DNA of 64,000 nt from Legionella septentrionalis (GTDB lineage: Bacteria > Pseudomonadota > Gammaproteobacteria > Legionellales > Legionellaceae). Location: assembly GCF_003989745.1 (NCBI RefSeq), contig NZ_RZGS01000008.1:19739-83738 (forward strand), in the 5' to 3' direction. Positions 55,030 through 64,000 of the stretch are shown here, one piece after another. Numbering within the stretch: position 1 is the stretch's first letter; every line of letters begins with the position of its first letter. The position numbers were made by a program, and so were the translations under genes. Under the pieces are notes generated by a model. The model was not told the DNA's origin. It worked only from the letters and a program-made list of their open reading frames with translations, and searched no databases.

Positions 55030-55632
55030 TTAATGATGTGCAGCTTTTTTCTTTTCTTTTTTGTGTCCGTGAAAAGAGGCATCTTGTTGTGCCGCGATTT
55101 TTCCATCGAAAGTTTTCACTTTTGCAGATGAGGTAACTTTTGGTTTTCTTTTGCGGGCTTTCCTTGTTTCTGCAGCGATTTCAAGTTCAGATTCCAATGC
55201 ATGCGTTACTTCTTTTAAAATTTTAATCAAGCGCTTTTTTTGAGCTTTATCTGAAATATTCCATGCATCTTTATCAGCCCGTTGATGGGCAACCTTGAAT
55301 TTTAAACCAGCCAATTCCGTCGAATAGTCATTGGCATTTAATTTTTCCACGATTTGATGTGCTAAAATATACCAATGGTATTTTGTTCCCACCGGGACAC
55401 CCGAGCCTTCCGGTGCTTTGCCTTTTCTTCTTTTAGTCACCGCATAATGAATTTCCCATTCATCCGGGGTAATTTTGGTTTCCTTCCAGGCTCCTTGATC
55501 ATAAATCCAGGAATGACTGCGGCCCACTTTCATACCTGTGTAGCGTCTGCCTTCAAATTCTTTAAATTTGTTGTAAGACTCTGTAAGAGCATTTTTTTCC
55601 TCTGGGTGAGGTGACTTATCCTTGGCGTTCAT
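55030..55632 (-). CDS. Unknown lysine-rich soluble protein
   Basis: A 200-residue basic protein with no signal peptide. The N-terminal part has aromatic residues and a compact core (RYTGMKVGRSHSWIYDQGAW, DEWEIHYAVTKRRKGKAPEG, VGTKYHWYILAHQIV). The C-terminal third is low complexity and lysine-rich (KARKRKPKVTSSAKVKTFDG, HGHKKEKKKAAHH) and resembles DNA- or RNA-binding tails. The composition recalls nucleoid-associated or host-directed basic proteins. I do not recognise the family. A terminator lies just past its stop. Confidence 0.65.
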   Translation of the reverse strand: MNAKDKSPHPEEKNALTESYNKFKEFEGRRYTGMKVGRSHSWIYDQGAWKETKITPDEWEIHYAVTKRRKGKAPEGSGVPVGTKYHWYILAHQIVEKLNANDYSTELAGLKFKVAHQRADKDAWNISDKAQKKRLIKILKEVTHALESELEIAAETRKARKRKPKVTSSAKVKTFDGKIAAQQDASFHGHKKEKKKAAHH

Positions 55633-55759
55633 CGAGTGTTCCTCTCAAAATCTACTCAGATTATATTAATTTTAGCAAATTTGAGAGGTAGCCATGCGCA
55701 GATACTGATATAGATAGATTTGCCCTGGTTATCGCTTACATGCTCTAACCAGGATAAAT

Positions 55760-56446
55760 TTACATAATAGTGTATAAAGCGGACAACCCGACGTAGTTGC
55801 CAGAAACTTGTTGATTAAAGCGGATATTAAATGCAGGCAAATTAGCATTCATTTCCTGGTAGCGGGTGTAAAAATAATCTAACCCTACGCCAAGATTGTC
55901 GTTAAAGGCATAATTTATGCCTGCCCCAATACGTCCCCCGAATTTGTTTTCATCCGCGCGAAAAGTAACCCCGCTGGTGCCGGGCGCTTGATAAATATTT
56001 AAGTTGGCATAAGTCAAGCCACCGCGTGCATACAGCAACCAATCATCATTAAAGCGGTAGCCCGGTAATATATCGGCCGTTACGTAATCGTGTACTTTCA
56101 ACGTGTCGTTAAAGGTTAATGAAGTAACGCTTACTCCAGGGCGGTTATAAATGGTTGCGGAGCGGCGGGGAAAATAAGTACCTACTTCACCCCCCAGAAA
56201 AAAACCTGTATCCATGGTTCCGCCATAGCCTAGAAAAACATTGCCAAGCGCGCTGGTATTTTTTTGAACCGGGCTTTTAATCGTGAAGCCGGTCACTGTA
56301 TTTTTAGTGGAGAGGTTAAATTGGTCAAAAGAAGCGCCTATACCTGCGCCAGCATAAATACCCTCACGCGTATTTGCTTGGGAAGCGGTGGCAAGAAGAA
56401 TGCCCAGGCAAGCTAAACTAAGCTTTTTCCATTCTTTTTTAATCAC
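55760..56446 (-). CDS. Outer-membrane beta-barrel protein
   Basis: Exported eight-strand-type porin/OmpA-like barrel, 228 residues from GTG 56446. GGAGAT lies upstream of that codon and the resulting N terminus is a signal peptide (KKLSLACLGILLATASQA). The frame opens earlier (56521) but those residues precede the signal. The mature part alternates aromatic and polar residues (GIYAGAGIGASFDQF, FLGYGGTMDTGFFLGGEVG, YDFNDDW-like YRFNDDWLLYARGG, GLDYFYTRYQEM) and ends with a strand, LSALYTIM. It resembles the Legionella and Coxiella outer-membrane beta-barrel family. Function unknown. Confidence 0.82.
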   Translation of the reverse strand: MIKKEWKKLSLACLGILLATASQANTREGIYAGAGIGASFDQFNLSTKNTVTGFTIKSPVQKNTSALGNVFLGYGGTMDTGFFLGGEVGTYFPRRSATIYNRPGVSVTSLTFNDTLKVHDYVTADILPGYRFNDDWLLYARGGLTYANLNIYQAPGTSGVTFRADENKFGGRIGAGINYAFNDNLGVGLDYFYTRYQEMNANLPAFNIRFNQQVSGNYVGLSALYTIM

Positions 56447-56641
56447 TTTTTTATCTCCAGAATTTCTAACAAACTGCGTAGGGTATGAGAAAAAAATTTT
56501 AATGGCAAGTTTTAAATGCACATGCTGCGTAACTCCATCGCACGGGATGAAATTGCTGACATCAATTCAGGAGAATTACAGAGTTTTGGCCATTATCCTT
56601 AAATGCAGGTAAAATGCCGTGCAAAAGAAGTGGAGTTTATT

Positions 56642-57934
56642 ATGAGCCATTCACATGAATTATTTATGCAAGCCTTATCATTACTTCCTGGCGGAGTGAA
56701 TTCGCCGGTACGGGCATTCAAAGGTGTAGGCGGCGAACCTGTATTTTTCAAACAAGGAAAGGGAGCTTATATAATCGATGTGGATGATCAACAATACATT
56801 GATTATGTAGGGTCTTGGGGGCCGCTGATTTTAGGCCATTGCCATCCTGCTGTTATCGAGACAGTTAGCCAGGCATTACATTGTGGTATGAGTTTTGGCG
56901 CCCCTACCGAGCATGAAATTCTGCTGGCCCGAAAGATCATGCAATTAATGCCGGCTATTGAAAAAGTGCGCATGGTCAATTCCGGGACCGAAGCCACAAT
57001 GACGGCGATACGTTTAGCGCGTGGCTATACCAATAAAAACAAAGTCATAAAATTTAACGGCTGCTATCACGGGCATAATGACAGCTTATTGGTAAAAGCC
57101 GGGTCCGGTTTATTGACTTTGGGCATACCGGCAACCCCTGGCATTCCCGCAAGCATCACTGAGCACACATTGACTGCCGATTTTAATAACCTCGAGCAAG
57201 TAGCTGCATTATTTGCAGCCTTCAAAGATGATATTGCTGCTGTAATCATCGAGCCAATTGCCGGGAATATGGGGTTTGTGCTGCCCAAAATGCAATTTTT
57301 ACAAGGGTTGCGGGACTTGTGTGATCAGTATCAAACCCTATTAATATTTGATGAAGTGATGACTGGGTTTCGCGTGAGTTTAGGAGGCGCGCAAGCACTT
57401 TATGACATTACCCCTGATCTGACCACATTAGGCAAAATCATTGGCGGCGGCATGCCAGTAGGTGCAATAGGCGGGAAAGCGGAAATTATGGATTGTCTGG
57501 CACCGGTAGGCCCGGTTTATCAAGCCGGAACTTTATCCGGAAACCCTCTGGCCATGGCCGCAGGACTGGCAACTTTAACGGAAATTGAAAAACCTGGTTT
57601 TTATGAAAATCTGTCTTTTATTTCCAGCAGCTTGATTGCCGCATTAAAAGAGGCAGCTGCTTCTCTTAATATCCCTTTTTGGGGCGCCGCAGTCGGCGGT
57701 ATGTTCGGTTTTTGCTTTAATGATAAAGAGGAAATTTTACATTATAAGGACGTCGCCTCTTCTGACGAGATGCTGTTTAAAGCTTTTTTCCATGGCATGT
57801 TGCAACAGGGCGTTTATTTTGCTCCTTCCATGTATGAAGCGGGATTTGTATCGGGTGCCCACCAAATTAAGGAAATCCAGTTGACGCAGCAAGCGGCAGA
57901 ACGTGTTTTACTGCAAATTTTACAGCGGAAATAA
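56642..57934 (+). CDS. hemL: Glutamate-1-semialdehyde 2,1-aminomutase
   Basis: PLP- or PMP-dependent enzyme producing 5-aminolevulinate for tetrapyrroles by the C5 pathway. From ATG 56642 it has 430 residues, starting [24 protein letters not shown] lies just upstream; an earlier in-frame ATG at 56603 would add 13 unlikely residues. The PLP lysine is in [44 protein letters not shown] and [14 protein letters not shown] are diagnostic. mnmC follows six bases after the stop, suggesting co-transcription. Confidence 0.96.
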   Translation: MSHSHELFMQALSLLPGGVNSPVRAFKGVGGEPVFFKQGKGAYIIDVDDQQYIDYVGSWGPLILGHCHPAVIETVSQALHCGMSFGAPTEHEILLARKIMQLMPAIEKVRMVNSGTEATMTAIRLARGYTNKNKVIKFNGCYHGHNDSLLVKAGSGLLTLGIPATPGIPASITEHTLTADFNNLEQVAALFAAFKDDIAAVIIEPIAGNMGFVLPKMQFLQGLRDLCDQYQTLLIFDEVMTGFRVSLGGAQALYDITPDLTTLGKIIGGGMPVGAIGGKAEIMDCLAPVGPVYQAGTLSGNPLAMAAGLATLTEIEKPGFYENLSFISSSLIAALKEAAASLNIPFWGAAVGGMFGFCFNDKEEILHYKDVASSDEMLFKAFFHGMLQQGVYFAPSMYEAGFVSGAHQIKEIQLTQQAAERVLLQILQRK

Positions 57935-57940
57935 GGAACC

Positions 57941-59947
57941 GTGAGTTCATTTTTTCAACCCATTCAAACTGCGAAACTAATTTGGCGAGAAGGGCTTCCT
58001 TACTCTGCTGTTTTTAATGATATTTATTTCTCTACAGAAAATGGCTTACAAGAAACCCAGCATGTGTTTATTGAGGGAAATCAATTATTATCCCGCTGGG
58101 CTGAACTTGCGAATTGCAAGGCGACTCATTTCATTGTTGCAGAAACCGGGTTTGGCAGTGGCTTGAATTTTTTGCTGACATGGTTTTTATGGAAAAAATA
58201 CGCCCCTCCCTTAGCCCGGCTGCATTTTATTTCTTGCGAAAAATATCCTCTCACTTATGAAGACTTGGCTAAATGCCTTGCCCTATGGCCGGAGTTAAAC
58301 GATGAGGCTTCTAGCTTGCTAAAAAGCTATCCTGTTTTAACGCCGGGATTTCATCTTTTATCATTTGACGAAAATCGCGTGCAATTGACTTTAATGTTGG
58401 GAGATGCTTTGGCTTGCTATCAGCAATTGCTGGTATGTGGGGATAAATCATTGGAAATGAAACTGCGCACTGCTTATGTGGATGCCTGGTTTTTAGATGG
58501 TTTTGCACCGGCTAAAAATCCTAATATGTGGGATGCTGAATTATTGAAAATCATCGCACTTTTATCCAGATCACATACCACATTGGCGACTTTTTCTGCA
58601 GCGGGTGCTGTAAAGCGTGGTTTGGAGTCCGTTGGATTTACAGTCAAGAAAAAAGGTGGCTATGGTCGAAAGCGGGAAATGGTGACAGCAGTTTTTCAAG
58701 GAAAAGCCGCGGAAAGCAGCAAGCGACACACCCCGTGGCAAGCGAGTGCGCCGTTATTTTATAAAGAAAAGCGGGCAATTATCCTGGGCGCGGGACTTGC
58801 TGGGTGTTGCATAGCTTATGCCTTACGCCGGCGGGGTTGGTCTATAACGATTCTGGATGCTTGTGGAGAAGCCGGGCAGGGTGCTTCCGGGAATCAATAT
58901 GCAGTTTTATACCCTAAACTTTCTGCTTATCGCTCGCCATTAACTGAGTTTATGTTAAGCGCATTTCTCCATGCCATCCGTTTTTATCAACAATTACTGC
59001 AGACTTGTTCTTTCGGTGAATTAAACGGCATTTTACAACTTGCTTATAACGATAAAGAAATTGCCATGCAACAAAGCTTGCAGGAATGGCTTGCTCATTA
59101 CCCCGCACTTGGGACATTAGTTGCCAAAAATGAAGCAGAACATTTGGCTGGCCTTGCGCTAAAGACAGGAGGGCTTTTTATTCCCAATTCCGGATGGATT
59201 CATGCTGGGGTTTTGTGCCGACATTTATTACAGCTTGCTGAAGTTCATGAGATTGAACCAATCCGGGTCAAGGAATTGCAGTTTGCAGAGGGTAAATGGC
59301 ATGCGGAAGGGCACAGTGCTGAAGTATTGGTTCTTGCCAATGGTTATCAGGCGCGTCAATTTGCAGAAACTGCATACCTCCCGCTTAAAGCCATTCGCGG
59401 CCAAATGAGTACTATTTTAAGTAATGAAGAAACAGCCAAGCTAAAATTGCCATTATGTGGGAATGGTCATGTGTTGCCCGCCAACCAGGGAAAACATGGC
59501 ATTGGGGCAACTTATCATTTGGACAATACGGATATAGGCAACTATGCGGTTGATGATGCCGCAAATTTAAAAAAATTAAGTCAATTAACTTTGGCAGATG
59601 TTTGGTCCAGGCGAGTGATTAAACACTGGTCCGGTATCAGGGCTGCAACCCCTGATTATTTGCCTTTGGTAGGGCCTGTTATGCAGGCAAATCTGTTTAA
59701 AGAACAATTTGCAGATTTTGCAACCAATGCAAAACGTTGGCTCCCGGCTCCAAGCCCTTCCTATCCGGGTTTATACATTTGTGCCGGTTTTGGCTCGAGA
59801 GGATTGACAACTATCCCACTGAGCGCTGAATGGTTGGCTTCCCTCATTAATCATGAACCTGAAAGTCTGCCGCGCCATCTCATCCAAGCCATTTCTCCAG
59901 CACGGTTCCTATATCGGGAATTAAGCCGCAACAGAAATAAAACATGA
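57941..59947 (+). CDS. mnmC: Bifunctional tRNA-modification protein MnmC
   Basis: Completes the mnm5s2U modification at the tRNA wobble position. The 668 residues have an N-terminal SAM methyltransferase domain (ETGFGSGLNFLLTWFLW and VDAWFLDGFAPAKNPNMWD) and a C-terminal FAD-dependent oxidoreductase that removes carboxymethyl (ILGAGLAGCCIAYALRRRGW, GQGASGNQYAVLYPKL, FGSRGLTTIPLSAEWLA). Start is GTG 57941, seven bases after the hemL stop, with AAGGA in front. The order of domains and length are normal. Confidence 0.95.
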   Translation: MSSFFQPIQTAKLIWREGLPYSAVFNDIYFSTENGLQETQHVFIEGNQLLSRWAELANCKATHFIVAETGFGSGLNFLLTWFLWKKYAPPLARLHFISCEKYPLTYEDLAKCLALWPELNDEASSLLKSYPVLTPGFHLLSFDENRVQLTLMLGDALACYQQLLVCGDKSLEMKLRTAYVDAWFLDGFAPAKNPNMWDAELLKIIALLSRSHTTLATFSAAGAVKRGLESVGFTVKKKGGYGRKREMVTAVFQGKAAESSKRHTPWQASAPLFYKEKRAIILGAGLAGCCIAYALRRRGWSITILDACGEAGQGASGNQYAVLYPKLSAYRSPLTEFMLSAFLHAIRFYQQLLQTCSFGELNGILQLAYNDKEIAMQQSLQEWLAHYPALGTLVAKNEAEHLAGLALKTGGLFIPNSGWIHAGVLCRHLLQLAEVHEIEPIRVKELQFAEGKWHAEGHSAEVLVLANGYQARQFAETAYLPLKAIRGQMSTILSNEETAKLKLPLCGNGHVLPANQGKHGIGATYHLDNTDIGNYAVDDAANLKKLSQLTLADVWSRRVIKHWSGIRAATPDYLPLVGPVMQANLFKEQFADFATNAKRWLPAPSPSYPGLYICAGFGSRGLTTIPLSAEWLASLINHEPESLPRHLIQAISPARFLYRELSRNRNKT

Positions 59948-60068
59948 CAACAGGCAAAATGTGTTGCATCCATCCTGAAATAAAATGATAAAGTCTTGTA
60001 AACTCTTTTATCTGTGTTATTTTTTCCGAAATTTTTATGCCGGTTTCGTGTTCGGGGTGGAGACGTTT

Positions 60069-60677
60069 ATGTATTTTAAAGCTGGTTTATCTTTAATAGG
60101 GTTTCTGTTATTAACCGGATGTGTGACGCCTCCTCCGGCAGACGTTAATAACGTTTGCCGTATTTTTAAACAATATCCTCGCTGGTATGCTGATGCAAAA
60201 GATGTGGAGCGCCGCTGGCGGGTTCCAGTTGCTATTCAAATGGCTATTATTCATCAAGAATCTAAATTTAATGGCAGGGCTCGCCCGCCCCGCACAAAAT
60301 TGTTATGGGTCATTCCATGGACGCGACCCTCTTCAGCCTACGGCTATACTCAAGCCTTGCAAAGCACTTGGGCGAATTATAAAGCTGCAAACGGAGGTTT
60401 ATTATCTGCACGTGATGATTTCGGTGATGGTGTCGATTTTATCGGTTGGTATGCTAACCTTGCTTATCGCAAAGCGGGGATCCGGCGTGATGATCCTTAT
60501 AATCTTTACCTGGCTTATCATGAGGGAGTGGGCGGGTATCAACGTAAAACTTACCTGAAGAAAAAATGGTTAGTGGCAGTGGCTCACAAAGTAAAGGCAC
60601 GTGCACAAATCTATCAAGCCCAGCTTGCATCATGCCAGAAATCCCTGCATGGAAAATCATGGTATAAACCTTGGTGA
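60069..60677 (+). CDS. Lytic-transglycosylase-like lipoprotein
   Basis: An exported lipoprotein of 202 residues from ATG 60069 (after GGAG). The signal MYFKAGLSLIGFLLLTGC has lipobox LTGC. The frame is open upstream to 59985, but the 28 extra residues precede the signal. The mature protein resembles SLT-type (GH23) lytic transglycosylases. The catalytic glutamate lies in IQMAIIHQESKFN, then SAYGYTQALQSTWANYK and LYLAYHEGVGGYQRKTY follow. It is likely to cleave peptidoglycan at the outer-membrane face. The PRTKLLWVIPWTRPSSAYGY insertion is typical of this subfamily. Confidence 0.83.
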   Translation: MYFKAGLSLIGFLLLTGCVTPPPADVNNVCRIFKQYPRWYADAKDVERRWRVPVAIQMAIIHQESKFNGRARPPRTKLLWVIPWTRPSSAYGYTQALQSTWANYKAANGGLLSARDDFGDGVDFIGWYANLAYRKAGIRRDDPYNLYLAYHEGVGGYQRKTYLKKKWLVAVAHKVKARAQIYQAQLASCQKSLHGKSWYKPW

Positions 60678-60687
60678 GACTTTCTAA

Positions 60688-60716
60688 GTGACAACCGTAA
60701 TTTGAAACGGTACGAT
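60688..60716 (+). promoter_or_regulatory. Probable adk promoter
   Basis: -35 GTGACA (60688-60693) and -10 TACGAT (60711-60716) with a 17-base spacer, giving a start near 60723 and a 40-base leader that carries TTGGAG before the adk ATG. Confidence 0.6.
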
Positions 60717-60763
60717 ATGATACCTCGTAAAACTGAGGCACACCTTACTATTGGAGTTGACGA

Positions 60764-61465
60764 ATGGGATTAATGCGATTGATGTTATTGGGCGGTCCCG
60801 GTGCTGGAAAAGGTACACAGGCAGAGCGATTGATAAAACATTTTAGCATTCCGCAAATATCCACGGGGGATATGTTGCGTGCGGCAGTGGCAGCGGGAAG
60901 CGAGATAGGTTTAAGCGTTAAAAAAATCATGGATGCAGGCCAACTTGTTTCAGACGATATTATGATTCGGTTGGTGCAGGAGCGCTTGGCTTTACCCGAT
61001 TGCAAAAATGGATTTTTATTAGATGGATTTCCTCGGACGATTGTGCAGGCAGAAGCGTTAAAAAAAGCTCATATCGATTTGGACCATGTGATTGAAATTG
61101 CAGTGGATGATGAAGAAATCGTAAAACGCATTTGCGGAAGACGTACACATCCTGCATCAGGCCGGGTTTATCACGTCGAATATAATCCGCCAAAACAACA
61201 GGGGCTCGATGATATAACGGCTGAACCTTTAGTGCAGCGTGATGATGATCGGGAAGAGATTATTCGCAAGCGGCTGCAAGTTTATCATGAACAGACCGAG
61301 CCGTTGATTGCTTATTACCGGGAGTGGGCTAAAACTAGTAAAGAAGCCCCTAGATTTCATCGGGTTGAAGGTACAGGAAGCGTCGATAGTATTTTTCAAA
61401 GAATTTTATCGGCTATCAAAACTAAGGAGACGTCATGGCAGGAAGCGGCTCAGTCCAATCGGTAA
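60764..61465 (+). CDS. adk: Adenylate kinase
   Basis: Interconverts ATP, ADP and AMP. The P-loop [10 protein letters not shown] is at the N terminus. The AMP-binding [14 protein letters not shown] and [11 protein letters not shown] follow, and then the long-form LID ([14 protein letters not shown]). From ATG 60764 it has 233 residues; a second ATG three codons later (60773) is less well spaced from GGAG. The C-terminal extension past residue 215 overlaps the thioredoxin gene by 31 bases. Confidence 0.96.
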   Translation: MGLMRLMLLGGPGAGKGTQAERLIKHFSIPQISTGDMLRAAVAAGSEIGLSVKKIMDAGQLVSDDIMIRLVQERLALPDCKNGFLLDGFPRTIVQAEALKKAHIDLDHVIEIAVDDEEIVKRICGRRTHPASGRVYHVEYNPPKQQGLDDITAEPLVQRDDDREEIIRKRLQVYHEQTEPLIAYYREWAKTSKEAPRFHRVEGTGSVDSIFQRILSAIKTKETSWQEAAQSNR

Positions 61466-61812
61466 GCAGTGCCCAATTTGAAGCACTGATCAGTGAAAAT
61501 GAAATCGTTTTTCTGGATTTCTGGGCAGAATGGTGCGGACCTTGCCGGGAATTTGCAAAAGTTTATGAACGCGTTGCATCTCAATATGAAAACCAGGTGG
61601 TCTTTGCCAAGGTAAATATTGAAGAGGAGGGCGAGTTGGCAGAAATTTTTCAAATCCGCTCCATCCCACACCTGGTCGTTTTTAAACAAGGTATTGTTAT
61701 TTATTCTGAACCCGGCAGCATGCGCGATTCTATTTTAAAGGAATTGGTAGAGCAGGCCATACAAGCCAATATGGATGAAGTGCGTGCAGAACTTAACAAG
61801 GATACTAACTAA
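61435..61812 (+). CDS. Thioredoxin-like protein
   Basis: Cytoplasmic thiol-disulfide protein of 125 residues with the canonical active site WCGPC (Cys34, Cys37). It opens with a short N-terminal extension, and the fold continues as [28 protein letters not shown], including the conserved cis-proline (SIPHL). The 3' end ([15 protein letters not shown]) is a helical extension not needed for redox activity. It overlaps adk by 31 bases but has its own ribosome site (AAGGAG). It may be a dedicated oxidoreductase and not the main thioredoxin. Confidence 0.9.
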   Translation: MAGSGSVQSVSSAQFEALISENEIVFLDFWAEWCGPCREFAKVYERVASQYENQVVFAKVNIEEEGELAEIFQIRSIPHLVVFKQGIVIYSEPGSMRDSILKELVEQAIQANMDEVRAELNKDTN

Positions 61813-61869
61813 ACCCGTAGTAACTTCTTGAATCATTGACATAATTTATCAGTCCTTATTGACTTCATT

Positions 61870-61911
61870 TGTTATCCTTATTACCATTTTCAGCGGATAA
61901 TAAGGATAACA
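61870..61911. repeat. 14-bp perfect inverted repeat
   Basis: TGTTATCCTTATTA (61870-61883) and TAATAAGGATAACA (61898-61911) are exact reverse complements around a 14-base loop. No T run follows on the plus strand. It could be a transcription-factor operator, a hairpin in the thioredoxin 3' UTR, or part of a small mobile repeat. Confidence 0.6.
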
Positions 61912-62007
61912 GGGAAAGTCCAAGCTAATGGAATCATTTCATAATCTCTTTCTTAATTTCTATTATCTTTATTCTTTTTAAAAGGCAAGTTACTATAAGG
62001 ATATCTC

Positions 62008-62671
62008 ATGGAAGAAAGAAAAACTCTCGCAGTAGTCGGTTGTGGTGCTTCGGCTGTCGTATTTCTACGCTCTTTTATTCAAGAATGTAAAATCAAACAA
62101 ATTAATAATATCAATTTAACCATTTTCGAACCTGCCTCAATTTTAGGCACTGGCTTGGCTTATCAAATGGATTTGCATAATTTAATTTTAAACAGGCCTG
62201 CGAATACCATGTCCAGTAACATTTATAAAATTGATGAATATTACCAATGGATGAAAAAAAAGCTTAATTATGCCAAGCAGGAAAATTTAATTTTTCCAAG
62301 TGATAATTATTTTTATACATCACGCAGCTTTTTTGGAGGATATTTAGCTGAGATGCTAAAAAAACGATAGTTTGATGCACAATTTAATTGCCCAGGGTTT
62401 GGCCAAACCCAATTTATACGGGGGAGTAGAGGTGGATTTCGATTCCGCAGCGGTGATCGATAAACAAAATAAAATAAATTATCGCATAAGGTTACTCGGC
62501 CATAATACTTCCGGAGTTTATTACTACACCAGTTCTTTGGAAATGATTGCCAAAAGGGCACATCTCATTGCTGTTCATTTAACCCATTTTATTAAGGAAA
62601 ATCATGAGGAAAATCGCCTGGTTGATGCCGCTGCTGATTGGATTGGTGGTTCTGCCACGCCTGTCAATTGA
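62008..62671 (+). pseudogene. Internally deleted FAD/NAD(P)-binding oxidoreductase
   Basis: Remains of a protein of the FAD/NAD(P)-binding family that normally spans about 450-600 residues. The N-terminal 120 codons (62008-62370) have the Rossmann start TLAVVGCGASAVVFLRSFIQE and the family phrase GTGLAYQMDLHNLILNRPAN, then stop at TAG. In a different frame, 62372-62671 encodes the family C terminus (LIAQGLAKPNLYGGVEVDFD, LLGHNTSGVYYYTSSLEMIA). The middle, about two-thirds of the protein, is missing. The two pieces are frameshifted relative to each other, so the gene is not functional as one chain. The MFS gene starts inside its tail. Confidence 0.82.
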
Positions 62672-63812
62672 TTTATATTTACCTTCTTTACTTAAGATGG
62701 GCAGTGAGTTTAATGCAAGTCATGACAGCATGCAGATGACTTTAACCGTATTTATGTTCGGATATGCTATTTCCATGCTGATTATGGGGCCATTATCAGA
62801 TGTATTCGGCAGAAAAAAAACCATGCTATGGGGTTTGGTACTTTATGTTTTTTCTACTTTGATTTGCGCAATATCCACTTCATTAACGCTTTTTATCATC
62901 GCCCGTTTTTTCCAAGCAATAGGGGGTTGCAGTGGAACTGTTATAGCCAGATTAATGGTCAAAGAAACCTATAGCCGCGATGAACAAATACGTATAATTG
63001 CTAATTTGTCGGCTGCAATGGCTGTAGCTCCCTTGTTTTTCCCTATTTTAGGCGCTCTGCTGCAAAAGGGAGGTGGTTGGCAAATTATTTTTTATCTATT
63101 GACGCTGTTCGCGTGCTTATTGGCTGCAGTCACATATAAGCAGATACCTACTGTGGCGCCGCATGCATCGCAACCATTTAGCCTGAAAACATTACTTGGC
63201 AATTATAAAAAATTTTTAAGCCACCGTTTGTTTGTTGCTTACAGTTTAACCATTAGCATGGCTTGGTGTTGCTATTTTGTATTTACCCTTGACTCTCCCT
63301 TTTTATTTCAGGAAAAACTGGGTTTTTCTCCCATGGCATTCAGCGGATTTTATGCCCTCACCGTTTTTGGATATCTGGTTGGTACGCGATTGACAAAACG
63401 ATATGCGACTCAATTTGGTTGGGATAAAACCATTTTCATGGCTATTTTTTGTTGTCTGACCGGAGCATTATTGATGTGGGCACTGACTCATCTCATGCAG
63501 TTAAATTGGATGCTCATTGTGGTTCCCATGTTATTAATTATGGTCGGTGTCGGAGTGATTATTCCTTGCACTCAAGCTTCGGTTATGCAGCCATTTGAAA
63601 AAAATACCGGTGCTGCTTCAGGATTATTCTTTTTTATTCAAATGCTCTTTGGTAGTTTTTGCGGGTTGCTTTTAAGAGCGCTGCATCCATATACAGAACA
63701 TGCCATGCTTTTTATTCTTGTTTGTGCCAGCGCTTGCATGTGTCTTTGCTTTTATCTTTTGGTTTGGCGCTTTCAAGCTTCTTCTCATATAGAGTTGCAG
63801 TATTCGAAGTGA
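62604..63812 (+). CDS. Bcr/CflA-type MFS efflux transporter
   Basis: Inner-membrane proton-driven drug/metabolite efflux protein of 402 residues with 12 predicted membrane segments. The N-terminal STDLYLPSLLKM-like SIDLYLPSLLKM is present. The MFS motif A loop reads GPLSDVFGRKKTMLWG near residues 60-75, and FFQAIGGCSGTVIARLMV is characteristic of the Bcr/CflA family. AAGGAAAATC precedes ATG 62604. The gene starts 68 bases before the end of the broken oxidoreductase frame, so it may once have been its co-transcribed partner. Substrate unknown. Confidence 0.9.
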   Translation: MRKIAWLMPLLIGLVVLPRLSIDLYLPSLLKMGSEFNASHDSMQMTLTVFMFGYAISMLIMGPLSDVFGRKKTMLWGLVLYVFSTLICAISTSLTLFIIARFFQAIGGCSGTVIARLMVKETYSRDEQIRIIANLSAAMAVAPLFFPILGALLQKGGGWQIIFYLLTLFACLLAAVTYKQIPTVAPHASQPFSLKTLLGNYKKFLSHRLFVAYSLTISMAWCCYFVFTLDSPFLFQEKLGFSPMAFSGFYALTVFGYLVGTRLTKRYATQFGWDKTIFMAIFCCLTGALLMWALTHLMQLNWMLIVVPMLLIMVGVGVIIPCTQASVMQPFEKNTGAASGLFFFIQMLFGSFCGLLLRALHPYTEHAMLFILVCASACMCLCFYLLVWRFQASSHIELQYSK

Positions 63813-63932
63813 TTTTGCACCAGAATATTTATGTTTATTGCCTGTGAAGAAATAGGCAACGTCCCTAAAGTTTTTTAGCCAAGATTTCATCTTAAATTGA
63901 GCACAAATTTTTCTATTTCACTTCGATCTACC

Positions 63933-63999
63933 CCCTCTCCCACGATAGGAGCTTTGATAGTATGATGATGCCCTTCGCGGGAGAGGGTTGGGGAGAGGG
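63933..63999. repeat. GC-rich palindromic repeat at the right edge
   Basis: CCCTCTCCC (63933-63941) pairs with two tandem copies of GGGAGAGGG (63979-63987 and 63991-63999), so it can form alternative hairpins. The dense C/G composition contrasts with the AT-rich surroundings and looks like an interspersed intergenic repeat (REP/MITE-type), truncated by the end of the window. The preceding 120 bases after the MFS gene hold only a weak TTGCCT/AGGCAA stem. Confidence 0.55.
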
Positions 64000-64000
64000 A

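Noticed and set aside
55724..55753. CCTGGTTA/TAACCAGG stem near the outer-membrane protein stop
   Set aside because: Only 8 bp with a 14-base loop and no T run; too weak to call a terminator.
1..64000. CRISPR arrays, tRNA and rRNA genes, insertion sequences
   Set aside because: I looked for regularly spaced repeats, cloverleaf-like segments and transposase motifs and saw none that I could support; a tRNAscan or ISfinder run would be decisive.

Overview
The window looks like chromosome of a Legionella-type gammaproteobacterium (Legionellaceae or a close relative). This is inferred from several features: housekeeping clusters in gammaproteobacterial order (map-glnD opposite rpsB-tsf-pyrH-frr), a minimal ProQ/FinO protein, an RsmY/RsmZ-type small RNA with LetA/GacA-type boxes, an AST arginine-catabolism operon, and several large ankyrin or papain-like proteins of the kind secreted by Dot/Icm type IV systems. 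By eye the base composition is moderately AT-rich. I saw no tRNA, rRNA, CRISPR array or intact insertion sequence.

Layout. 0.6-7.8 kb holds a ugpA-ugpE-ugpC sugar/glycerol-phosphate importer without its binding protein, followed by a DUF1189 membrane protein, an alpha/beta hydrolase and fadE. 7.8-16.9 kb holds an orphan effector-like protein, minD-minE without minC, guaB-guaA-tadA, and convergent map-glnD. 17.2-19.0 kb is an island (unknown protein plus a Spy-like chaperone) between map and the ribosomal cluster rpsB-tsf-pyrH-frr (19.2-22.6 kb), which has a structured S2 leader RNA. 22.7-28.5 kb is a minus-strand operon: M20 hydrolase, astA, astD, astB and a spermidine-synthase-like protein. 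28.6-31.5 kb has a VOC protein, a secreted cysteine protein, a uracil-DNA-glycosylase-like protein, ubiG and proQ. 31.5-31.9 kb carries the most interesting element: a roughly 136-nt RNA with six GGA motifs, several in hairpin loops, behind two tandem copies of a 14-bp LetA-box-like palindrome. An L,D-transpeptidase, putA, a decayed ORF, a C58/YopT-like candidate effector, an APC permease and aconitase follow to 43 kb.

43-53 kb is more accessory: two small Cys/Tyr-rich secreted proteins, a two-domain nitrilase whose second domain has lost its catalytic residues, an ankyrin protein with an unfamiliar N-terminal domain, uspA, folK-pcnB, and a large ankyrin protein with a second C58-like N-terminal domain. 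53-64 kb returns to general functions: TerC, hemJ, rubredoxin (a 57-residue gene that is easily missed), a PRC-barrel protein, an outer-membrane barrel, hemL, mnmC, a lytic-transglycosylase-like lipoprotein, adk, a thioredoxin, a broken FAD/NAD(P)-binding gene, a Bcr/CflA transporter and a palindromic repeat at the right edge.

How it fits together (inference). Amino-acid catabolism (AST, PutA, aconitase, APC permease) and fatty-acid oxidation (FadE) fit an intracellular amino-acid- and lipid-using lifestyle. The Rsm-type RNA, the neighbouring ProQ and the effector candidates fit a biphasic host-associated life cycle controlled post-transcriptionally by CsrA.
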